From positions 496,301 through 560,300 of the forward strand of contig NZ_SJSK01000003.1 in assembly GCF_004331645.1 (NCBI RefSeq): a stretch of 64,000 nt of DNA, read 5' to 3'. Every line of letters starts with the position of its first letter. Within the stretch, counting starts at the first letter, position 1. Positions 8,312-15,613 of this stretch are shown one piece after another. Made by a program: the position numbers and the translations under genes. The notes beneath the pieces were generated by a model. It worked only from the letters and a program-made list of their open reading frames with translations, did not search any database and had not been told where the DNA came from. This stretch comes from Pedobacter frigiditerrae. Its GTDB lineage: Bacteria; Bacteroidota; Bacteroidia; Sphingobacteriales; Sphingobacteriaceae.

Positions 8312-9355
8312 TCAATACGTAAGTACATATTCAAATCTTTGCTCAATTCTATTTCCATAAAATTGCTCGGCCATTATCATGTCACCTTTTTCGTTGTAGC
8401 TATAAATTTTTCTGTAAATCATTATACCTTTAAAAAAATCCGCATTCCAGACAGGCAAAGCATCTGGAAAAAACGTTTTCGAATTAAATTGCATCTCAAT
8501 CTCTTTCAGTCTTTCCCCTTCATAAATAAACTTTGCTTGCTTGAAGTTGGTATCCAGTTTAGCCTCATAGGTAGAAATCCTTCCCTTATCATCGTAACCA
8601 TATCGAAAATTGTATTCCTTTTTAGGCGGCATCTCATTTTTATAGCGTTTTTCTACCAACTTACCCTTTTCCCAAGAGTATTGGATGATTCTCATTAGTG
8701 TGTTTTCTTTTGGATTTACAAAAAATTCCCTCGTTTCAACTAACCTACCATTTGCATTGTAGTTATACTCCATTCTTTTTTTAGCTACTGAACCAGTAAG
8801 CTGGCTTGTCATCTCTACTAAATTCAAGCCTTGATAACGATAATTTCGCTGCAGAGATAGCTTCCCGGCACGATAGTCCCGTCGCTGTAACAATTTCCCT
8901 TTGGCATCATAATCAAATATGGCGCTTCCACTTGCAATTGTATCACCTTTACTATTATAATCCATGTTATAAAGCTTCGAGGGAATTCCGACAGAACGAT
9001 AGGTGGTTTTACTAGTCCATACTGTTTTATCTTTTAAACGTTGCGAACGCCAACTCCAAGTTTTACCATCAGTGCTATTCACATAGGTAGTAATCGATTC
9101 TGGCTTATTACCACTAAAACTCTTGGTATAAATTTTACGCCATTGTGCATCAAAACGATTGATAGTAACTGTATCGGCACCATTTTTCAGCATTATTATT
9201 TGTTTCAATGCCTTGGTCACGTTATCTTGAGGATAAACCCACGTTGGATCAATTTCTAACAAATTCTCTATATCCTGATAGCTCTGTTGAGCGCTAGCGG
9301 TTAAGAAAAGGCTCATTAGTGATGGGATAATGAAGATTCTAAATAATTGTAGCAT
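8312..9355 (-). CDS. Secreted protein with YD/RHS-like repeats, function unknown
   Basis: A 347-residue protein with an N-terminal signal peptide ending SLFLTASAQQ, so it is exported to the periplasm or outer membrane. The body has tandem tyrosine- and aspartate-rich strands such as FDYDAKGKLLQRRDY, YNYNANGRLVETREF, YGYDDKGRISTYEA and YSYNEKGDMIMAEQF, the spacing of YD/MORN-like toxin-associated repeats. No C-terminal toxin domain is visible. It follows the DUF4157-like gene on the same strand with only ~50 bp between them, so the two may be co-transcribed. Function is not inferred. Confidence 0.7.
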   Translation of the reverse strand: MLQLFRIFIIPSLMSLFLTASAQQSYQDIENLLEIDPTWVYPQDNVTKALKQIIMLKNGADTVTINRFDAQWRKIYTKSFSGNKPESITTYVNSTDGKTWSWRSQRLKDKTVWTSKTTYRSVGIPSKLYNMDYNSKGDTIASGSAIFDYDAKGKLLQRRDYRAGKLSLQRNYRYQGLNLVEMTSQLTGSVAKKRMEYNYNANGRLVETREFFVNPKENTLMRIIQYSWEKGKLVEKRYKNEMPPKKEYNFRYGYDDKGRISTYEAKLDTNFKQAKFIYEGERLKEIEMQFNSKTFFPDALPVWNADFFKGIMIYRKIYSYNEKGDMIMAEQFYGNRIEQRFEYVLTY

Positions 9356-9793
9356 ATAGCAAGATAGGAACTTTTAATGAGCCCAAGTTACTGGTTTAAG
9401 CACTCGCAATTGAAATAGCTGTTAATCAAATGCACTAACCCCTCCTTTAACCAATAGTTAATAAAAGCTTCAATCAATATTTTGCCAACTATACATTAAC
9501 TATACTTCATATATGCATGAGCTATACTTAAACCAGGAAGAAAATATTAGAAGCTATTATCTTTTTTCATTCTAAATATTTAATAATTATTTGATAGTTT
9601 CTTTAAAATTAAATATTCATTTAGAGATGCAATTAATTATGTTTTTATTTTTAGATTTATCTAACCTATAATTAATTTTTTTAAATCTAAATTAATTGAT
9701 ATCTCAACTTATCTTATTATCCAATAAAAAAAATTTTATCCTTTTATCAATAAAAAAACAGGATTAAAGAATTAGCATCATCAATTTCCATTT
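9356..9793. other. AT-rich intergenic region upstream of the defence island
   Basis: 438 bp, strongly AT-rich especially from 9560 onward, with no recognisable gene or dispersed repeat. It separates the minus-strand YD-like gene from the plus-strand nuclease pair and must hold both promoters. The change in composition fits the left border of an acquired segment. Confidence 0.5.
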
Positions 9794-10543
9794 ATGACAC
9801 GAAGGAGTAAACCATTTATTGAAGTAGCTTATTTTTTAAGTCGTTTTGGTATTTCAACGCCACCTGCAAATCTTTTAACAGATTCTTGGAAAGAAGCTTA
9901 TTATATGTTTTATGAGGCTCTTAATGAAGGCAGAAATATTGAAACATTTGAGCATAGCTTAAAAAATGCGAGAGATTCCTTTGACACTCACTTCCATGAA
10001 AATAATAGAGAAGGTTGGAAAGATAAAAATGGAAAACCGATTAAATTAAGTGGATTGAACCTTGAAGTTTTTAATGCATTAAAAGGGGAAGATGAAAATG
10101 CAATTTGGGAACGAGTTAAAAAATATAGTCGTTTAGATATAAAAGCATTTAAACAAGAAATAGCAAATGTAACGGCAATTGAAGAATCTGAGAAAGATTT
10201 TGCGAATGCAAGAACAGAAGGCGGTGTAAAAGTATATATATCACACAAAATTGAGCGAAATGCTTCTTTAAGAAATGACGCTCTCAAAATACATGGTTAT
10301 GACTGTGCAGTATGTGGTTTCAATTTTGAAAAGACTTATGGGATTTGGGGAGCGAAATGGGCTGAAGTACATCATTTAACGCCTATGGGTAATAATAAAA
10401 AAGTAAAAAGACTCACAGACCCAAAAGTTGATTTGGTAGTATTATGTGCCAACTGCCATAGAATGATACATCGAAAAAAAGGGTTAGCATTAACGGTAAT
10501 GGAGTTGAAAGCGAAAATATATTCAAACAAACGTTTTTCCTAG
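9794..10543 (+). CDS. HNH endonuclease (McrA-like)
   Basis: A 249-residue protein with a C-terminal HNH nuclease domain. Zinc-binding and catalytic residues are clear: Cys171/Cys174 (CAVCGF), His193-His194 (EVHHLTPM), Cys218/Cys221 (CANCHRMIHR) with His222 and His226. The N-terminal ~140 residues are unassigned and may be the DNA-recognition or modification-sensing part. It lies 22 bp upstream of another gene on the same strand and next to a C5-methyltransferase/HpaII-type system. HNH proteins in such positions act as type II or modification-dependent restriction nucleases; which applies here is not decidable from sequence. Confidence 0.85.
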   Translation: MTRRSKPFIEVAYFLSRFGISTPPANLLTDSWKEAYYMFYEALNEGRNIETFEHSLKNARDSFDTHFHENNREGWKDKNGKPIKLSGLNLEVFNALKGEDENAIWERVKKYSRLDIKAFKQEIANVTAIEESEKDFANARTEGGVKVYISHKIERNASLRNDALKIHGYDCAVCGFNFEKTYGIWGAKWAEVHHLTPMGNNKKVKRLTDPKVDLVVLCANCHRMIHRKKGLALTVMELKAKIYSNKRFS

Positions 10544-10565
10544 CATTAAAATAGCGCATTAGCAA

Positions 10566-11306
10566 ATGCTTTATAATAAACCATCAAATACCAGGACAAA
10601 TCTAATTTACCAAGCATTGAATATAGAATTTCAAAAAAACATAAAAGACATATATATAGAAAATGGGAATTGGACTATAGTACGTTCTAGTTTTTCAAAC
10701 CTAGTACAATTAGAGCAACAAATAGCTAAACTACCATATAATGGTTGTGGGCTAAAAAAAGATGAAGCAGTTGAAAACACTCTCTTCCCCCCTTTTCTAC
10801 AGGTTTTCTATTATTTAATTTATCAGCACAAAAGTATCCCCAACGAAGAATTGTATTTTTCAGAATACCTCAAATGGCTAAATGTTGATCCTAAAACCAA
10901 TGGTCAATTCGCATATCAAGGAAATATGTATAGTATAGAGGGGTTAAAAGCTAGAGCGCTTAGAGCCTACCCCTCACTTATTAGAGATATTCATTTTTAT
11001 TATTTCTTATTAGAATCTAAAGAATTTGAAAACGTTAAATACTCAATGCATGCAGATTATTATGAGGGCTTAGATATTCTTGTTACAAGACAAGATGTAA
11101 CCTACGGTGTCTCAATTCTAATTAATACTAAGAGGGGGGCTGCTTTTAAAAAGTTAAAAGAGCGCCGACATAATTATGAAAATAACATTAAAGAAATTAT
11201 ATTAAAGGTAGATTTCTCAGAGTTGCATAAAAATGGAAATTTCTACTTATTAGATAAAGAGCAACTTAAACGCTTACTTAGCGAAATCGGAACTACAAAA
11301 ACCTGA
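10566..11306 (+). CDS. Unrecognised protein, possible restriction nuclease, partner of the HNH gene
   Basis: A 246-residue protein I do not firmly recognise. Residues 160-200 hold a pattern like a PD-(D/E)XK core, with Asp170 (YYEGLDILV), a strand (YGVSILINTK) and Lys189, followed by a basic helix ending in KERRH. Another conserved-looking stretch is RALRAYPSLIRDIHFYYFLL. It is cytosolic, with no signal peptide or membrane segment. It starts 22 bp after the HNH gene and its 3' end overlaps the convergent HpaII-type gene by 14 bp, so it belongs to the same defence cluster. A nuclease or specificity role is inference from the motif and neighbours. Confidence 0.55.
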   Translation: MLYNKPSNTRTNLIYQALNIEFQKNIKDIYIENGNWTIVRSSFSNLVQLEQQIAKLPYNGCGLKKDEAVENTLFPPFLQVFYYLIYQHKSIPNEELYFSEYLKWLNVDPKTNGQFAYQGNMYSIEGLKARALRAYPSLIRDIHFYYFLLESKEFENVKYSMHADYYEGLDILVTRQDVTYGVSILINTKRGAAFKKLKERRHNYENNIKEIILKVDFSELHKNGNFYLLDKEQLKRLLSEIGTTKT

Positions 11307-12369
11307 TTTGTAAGTTGAATTTTATAAACTGCTCTGAACCGTCTTCATATATACTTCCAAAGCCATGTCTGTCAGTGCTCGCGGTTTCTAGCTTTGTATT
11401 AGCTAATAAATAATCTTCAAACAGATTTTTCTCTATGATATGGTAACATGCCAATTCTCCATCTGCTTTTACAATAATATATCCTTCTGTTCCATTGTAC
11501 TTGCCTGTCCACACTTTTGCAGGCATCATTCCTAATGCAATTTCAGACAGAAAACGCTTCAATTTTACTTCGTAAAATTTGTGGCTTAGGCTTTGATCGA
11601 AGCCCAGCGGGTTTAAACGTACGAGTTCGGCACATATTAATGCCATTGAAGAAATACCTTTTTCATTAAATATCAACAATGCATGCGCTAGAATCTCTGG
11701 CATACATGAATCAATAAGTATCAAATTATTTTTAAACGTGTTATTTTCAAACCCATTTAAAGACAATTGCGCTCCTTTTGACAGTATGGATTTCACTCTA
11801 TCTCTAACCTTGCTTTTGGTTGCAACAGCATTAATTGCTGTGATATCAGATAAAGTAAATTTATATCCTGTAATCTTATAAATGAAATTCGTAGGATGGG
11901 TAGCGTTTAACAAAGTGGATGCACTTCCAAGCTTAGATTTAATACTGAAACCTAGGATTGGTTGGAGGTTTGTTCTAGCATCGTGTATTTGAATAACGAT
12001 ATCAGCCTTAGTGGCAGAATCTGCTTTAATCTGCGTAGCACCCAAAGCGTTTAAAAAATCCTCCGCCATTGGCGCAGTAAATGTACTCTTGCCTGTTTTA
12101 ATTATTTTGAATAAAGCCTTTGCTTGTGCGTCAAAGGAGCTGATTGGAACCTGTAATGGGCTAGCAGAATTTTTATTTACAATTACGTTAGGTGCTGATA
12201 ATGTAAAGGTGCTTACTTTCCCCTTTTCATTTCTAATAATTTCTACTACTGGATAGAAATGACTAGCTGTAGTGTTTAAAAAAGCATCCCCAGGTAATAG
12301 CTTTTGATCTGCGAGCACTTTAAAAAAGACATATAATTCACTCCATTCTCCTTTGTTACCTGTTTTCAT
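11293..12369 (-). CDS. HpaII-family type II restriction endonuclease
   Basis: Restriction endonuclease of the HpaII family (recognition CCGG in the type enzyme). The N-terminal GNKGEWSELYVFFKVLADQK and the central GFSIKSKLGSASTLLNAT with TNFIYKI match the family consensus as I remember it. A PD-(D/E)XK-like core is formed by Asp125 (KADIVIQIHD) and the Ser144-Ile-Lys146 segment. I take ATG 12367-12369; a GTG two codons upstream (12375) is an alternative. Total is about 358 residues, near the family's usual size. The cognate methyltransferase lies upstream on the same strand, 190-odd bp away. Specificity for CCGG is known for the family and inferred here. Confidence 0.87.
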   Translation of the reverse strand: MKTGNKGEWSELYVFFKVLADQKLLPGDAFLNTTASHFYPVVEIIRNEKGKVSTFTLSAPNVIVNKNSASPLQVPISSFDAQAKALFKIIKTGKSTFTAPMAEDFLNALGATQIKADSATKADIVIQIHDARTNLQPILGFSIKSKLGSASTLLNATHPTNFIYKITGYKFTLSDITAINAVATKSKVRDRVKSILSKGAQLSLNGFENNTFKNNLILIDSCMPEILAHALLIFNEKGISSMALICAELVRLNPLGFDQSLSHKFYEVKLKRFLSEIALGMMPAKVWTGKYNGTEGYIIVKADGELACYHIIEKNLFEDYLLANTKLETASTDRHGFGSIYEDGSEQFIKFNLQIRFL

Positions 12370-12562
12370 CCTCACAAATCTAAATAATTATCTGACTAAA
12401 TCTAATACTTAAAGTGTAGTAAAAATATGCCTTAGCAATTACAACTAATTTCTCTAAGTACGGATTGTTAAAGTACAATAAGAAAGATTAAGTCACAATA
12501 TGGGATAAATAAAAATGGACTAGCCTCAGTAAAAGAAACTCTAAAGTTTAAATTTACGTTCC

Positions 12563-13828
12563 TTAAAAGGTTTCTAGTTTCTCAAGTATAGCCCTAGCTG
12601 TTTCTTGTATTGCCGGTACAGCAACAGAGTTGCCAAACTGCTTGTAAGCCGAGGCATCAGCTACTGGTATTAAATAATTATCAGGAAAACCTTGTAGCCT
12701 TGCCCATTCTCTTGGGGTCATTTTACGTATTCCTTCACGATTTACAGTTCCTCTTATATGCGTTGTAGGTGTAAAATCAGTAATTCTATGATCTAGCACA
12801 AGGTTTCTTTCTCTTCCCATACCCCCCACTACAATCGCATTACTTATGCCTTCATCAGGAATAATGGCATAACCAAACCCATTTCCTTTATTAGCATGCC
12901 TTTCTTTGTGATTTACCAATGTTTGAACATACTGAGTAGATAAAAAGTATTTGGTGGCAGGTACTTCTTCCTCTTTAACCTGTGCAAAAGATACTTTCTT
13001 ATCCATAGCTTTTGGATATTCAAAACTTTCAATTCCTAAATCTCCTCTGAAACCAACAATATAAATCCTTTCTCTATTCTGAGGTACGCCAAAATCTTTT
13101 GCATTTACAATTTGAGGTTCTGGCACGAAATAACCTAAATCTGTTCTTAGCACATTTAAGATCGTAGCTAATGTTTTCCCACCATTATGATTGCGTAGAC
13201 CCTTTACATTTTCAAGAAAAATAGCTTTTGGTCTTTTTCTCTTAATAATTTCAGCAACATCAAAAAACAAAGTACCTCTCGTATCTTCGAATCCACCGCG
13301 TTTTCCGGCTATGGAAAATGCTTGACATGGAAAACCAGCACATAACAAATCAAAGCTATCAGGGATGAAAACCTTTGTTTCTTCTTTAGTTATGTCTCCA
13401 AATGGCCTTTCTCCAAAATTTGCTTTGTATGTCCTTTTGGCTTCCCTATCCCACTCGCTTGTGAAAACACACTTCCCTCCTAAATTCTGCATCGCTAGCC
13501 TGAATCCTCCAATTCCTGCAAAAAGGTCAATAAATTTAAACTTAGGGGCTTCAACTGGCGGGAATGGCACTTTAAAAGTATCAAATATGCCATATTGAAG
13601 AGCTTCTTCAGCAACTAAACTGGAAATATTATCCTCAGGATATTTATACTCTAGAATCTCTTGTGTAAACTTAACTGCATCTTTTTTGTAAAATTGAGAA
13701 ACACCATTTTTGCTATTATGCAAAAAATGAGTAATAACTGCTTCCTTGTTACTTTCAGCTTCTACAAGTCGTATTTTATATTCTTTTTCAAAAACTTTCT
13801 CGAGTGATATCTTCTCTTTTAGTTTCAT
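12563..13828 (-). CDS. DNA (cytosine-5) methyltransferase of the HpaII-type R-M system
   Basis: A 421-residue m5C methyltransferase. Motifs in order: I DLFAGIGGFRLA (residues 101-112), IV GFPCQAFS with catalytic Cys168, VI ENVKG (Glu206), VIII QNRERIYIVGF, a target-recognition region, then IX REWARLQGFPDNY and X QFGNSVAVP. An N-terminal extension of ~95 residues precedes motif I and may bind DNA or regulate expression. It protects host DNA from the adjacent endonuclease; it is transcribed ahead of it on the same strand, the usual order that lets methylation come first. The 193-bp gap between them could hold a separate promoter for the endonuclease. Confidence 0.95.
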   Translation of the reverse strand: MKLKEKISLEKVFEKEYKIRLVEAESNKEAVITHFLHNSKNGVSQFYKKDAVKFTQEILEYKYPEDNISSLVAEEALQYGIFDTFKVPFPPVEAPKFKFIDLFAGIGGFRLAMQNLGGKCVFTSEWDREAKRTYKANFGERPFGDITKEETKVFIPDSFDLLCAGFPCQAFSIAGKRGGFEDTRGTLFFDVAEIIKRKRPKAIFLENVKGLRNHNGGKTLATILNVLRTDLGYFVPEPQIVNAKDFGVPQNRERIYIVGFRGDLGIESFEYPKAMDKKVSFAQVKEEEVPATKYFLSTQYVQTLVNHKERHANKGNGFGYAIIPDEGISNAIVVGGMGRERNLVLDHRITDFTPTTHIRGTVNREGIRKMTPREWARLQGFPDNYLIPVADASAYKQFGNSVAVPAIQETARAILEKLETF

Positions 13829-14350
13829 TTTCTGACCAATGTTAAGGGACTAAAATACTAAAAATATTAGAATTAATACATAAAAAATAAAATTAATAGA
13901 AATAAATACTAATAATTCCGGTTATAAGTAACTTATTTATTTTTTACATATCAAATATCTGGTATTTAAAGCTTATTGCAAGGTCATTTTTGGCTAACTT
14001 TCTCACTGCGCTAGTAATGAACTTAATAATTTTTCAACAATATAAAGTTGTCAACATAAAAAGCAGTTCATTAATATCTTGAAGGAATACTTCTTCTCAT
14101 ATTACAAACAATACCAACTTCGTTTACATCTAGCTCTTTTTGTTGTAAATGCAAAGCATTCACAAGAAATGGGTTGTGAGTTGTAGAAAGTTTTGTCGAT
14201 TTTCTCGAAGAACTACTCTCCATAATTCAACTTAAACATCAAACTTTCTCTTCTCATTTACCCAAATTTCTTTATCTTAGTTTAACCATTGCAATGCTAG
14301 CAATCCAGCTTGTTCCAAGCAATCATTTCCCTTAATATCAATCCATCAAG
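13829..14350. other. Gene-free AT-rich region between the R-M system and the phased repeat arrays
   Basis: About 520 bp without a credible reading frame. It is AT-rich near the methyltransferase start and becomes more mixed toward 14300, where short TCCA/TCCC words announce the 11-nt phased arrays. Nothing else recognised. Confidence 0.6.
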
Positions 14351-14400
14351 TCCAAGTCAAATCCAAGTCAAGTCCAAGTTATATCCAAGTCATATCCAAC
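14351..14400 (+). repeat. 11-nt array, word TCCAAG
   Basis: TCCAAG begins at 14351, 14362, 14373 and 14384, with TCCAAC at 14395: five units with exact 11-nt spacing and variable linkers. Confidence 0.9.
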
Positions 14401-14592
14401 CTTCCCTTAGTCTTCCCCCAACTGTCCCATAGCTATGCTCCTATTTCTCCATAGTTCTTAGAGATTATAGTACAACTAAGAGAGAAAAGAATAGGGATAG
14501 AATGGGTATTGGAGTAAGCCTAAGGATGTGATAAACCCTGTCAACTTTATGCTTATTTGCCTAGCAAATTTAGCTTTATTTGGGTTCCTTTG

Positions 14593-14636
14593 TTCGACCT
14601 TGCTTCGAAGTTCCTTCGAGGTTTGTTCGTAGAAAT
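14593..14636 (+). repeat. 11-nt array, word TTCG
   Basis: TTCG begins at 14593, 14604, 14615 and 14626, exact 11-nt spacing, variable linkers. Confidence 0.85.
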
Positions 14637-14651
14637 GGCCCTTTTTACGAA

Positions 14652-14684
14652 GGATCCTCGAACGATCCTCGAACAATCCTCGAA
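14652..14684 (+). repeat. 11-nt array, word ATCCTCGAAC
   Basis: TCCTCGAA begins at 14655, 14666 and 14677. Units are GATCCTCGAAC twice and AATCCTCGAAC. CTCGAA/TTCGAG relates this word to the neighbouring TTCG array in inverse orientation. Confidence 0.88.
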
Positions 14685-14702
14685 CAAAGGCCCTTTCAAA
14701 CC

Positions 14703-14742
14703 GTTCAAATCAGGTCAAAAGCGTTCAAATCAGTTCATCATG
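14703..14742 (+). repeat. 10-nt array, word GTTCAAATCA
   Basis: GTTCAAATCA (14703), GGTCAAAAGC (14713), GTTCAAATCA (14723) and GTTCATCATG (14733): four units at 10-nt spacing. Confidence 0.8.
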
Positions 14743-14989
14743 TTATGATGGTTCGCGGTAAAGCTTGCTAGACGGTTACAGAAGGAATACTGGATTCAGC
14801 AAAAGAAGGGTTTAAAAAAGCGAAATTCATTCAAAATCTGCCCTGCCTTCTCCCACATTCCTCCCAGATTCCTTCGGAGAATTGGCCTTTAAAGCTACGT
14901 TTCTCGAACAACACTGGGAGAAGTCTCGAACAACCTACCTATTTAGCTAAATATTTTCGGAAATTCGAGGACATTTTTCAAGCAATTTT

Positions 14990-15110
14990 TTCGGGTTTCC
15001 TTCGGGAATTCATTTAGGTTTCTTCGGGAACTGTTCGGGAAGCGTTCGAGTCTGCTTCGGGAAGGCTTCGGGAAAGCTTCGGGAAACGTTCGGGAAACGT
15101 TCGGGACCGA
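14990..15110 (+). repeat. 11-nt array, word TTCGGGAA, eleven phased positions
   Basis: The longest array. TTCGGG (or a one- to three-base variant) begins at 14990, 15001, 15012 (degenerate), 15023, 15034, 15045 (TTCGAG), 15056, 15067, 15078, 15089 and 15100, with no slip in phase. It is followed at 15111 by CCCGAA, the reverse complement of the word, so the transcript could fold back. Confidence 0.92.
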
Positions 15111-15389
15111 CCCGAAGAAAAGACGAAGCGAAGTCGACTACTTCAGCATCCAATTATGATGCAGACACGACCCAGTTTCGATCAAATGGCGGAGAAATGC
15201 CGAGGCGCTAGCAGATTAGAAATTCTTATTTTTTGGTTTTTCTTAAACAGATTTGCCGCCCCCTAATCCCATCCCTTCCGCTGTAAAACCTCGATTCAAG
15301 CGATCCGCTAGGGAAAAAACCACCATAATCGGCTAAATTAGCATCATCAGTACAGTTTTTCAGGGCTTTTCCCGAAGCAATCCCCTACT

Positions 15390-15455
15390 TGATCCCTATC
15401 TGATCCCTACTTGGTATCTTGTTGGTATAGCTCGTGGTAAGACTGGGACTAGACT
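15390..15455 (+). repeat. 11-nt array, words TGATCCCTA and TGGTAT
   Basis: Successive 11-nt units start at 15390, 15401 (TGATCCCTA), 15412, 15423 (TGGTAT), 15434 and 15445. The word changes within the array while the phase is kept. Confidence 0.75.
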
Positions 15456-15518
15456 GCTATTGAATGAAGAAACACTAAAAATATCTTTCCGATTTCGAGA
15501 TGCTATCCAATCGAATTG

Positions 15519-15539
15519 CCTGCCTACCAGACAGGCAGG
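15519..15539. repeat. REP-like palindrome
   Basis: CCTGCCTACCAGACAGGCAG-type palindrome between the phased arrays and the barrel gene, same family as the copy at 4779-4797. Confidence 0.8.
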
Positions 15540-15613
15540 GGTATGATGCTTAATACCTAAACTCTAACCCCTCAACCCTAACCTATAAACCACTAAACCA
15601 TATCCCTCTAAAC

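Larger units (their letters stand above)
14351..15455. repeat. Cluster of phased 11-nt (one 10-nt) repeat arrays with different unit words
   Basis: A gene-free stretch in which at least seven short arrays occur, each with its own word, repeated nearly always at exactly 11 nt. Words and first positions: TCCAAG 14351; TTCG 14593; TCCTCGAA 14655; GTTCAAAT 14703 (10 nt); TCCC/TTCG 14851; TTCGGGAA 14990; TGATCCC/TGGTAT 15390. The core word is kept while the remaining 3-5 bases of each unit vary. The short open frames inside are unlike proteins. No CRISPR-type spacing, no known IS ends. Function unknown. Confidence 0.85.

Noticed and set aside
14476-14771. Short frames of 62-66 codons on both strands inside the phased arrays
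   Set aside because: They consist of the repeated TTCG/TCCTCGAAC words and lack protein-like composition; the periodicity of 11 nt does not fit codons.
14351-15455. CRISPR array
   Set aside because: Units are 11 nt with no 25-40-nt repeat or spacer pattern, and no cas genes are near.
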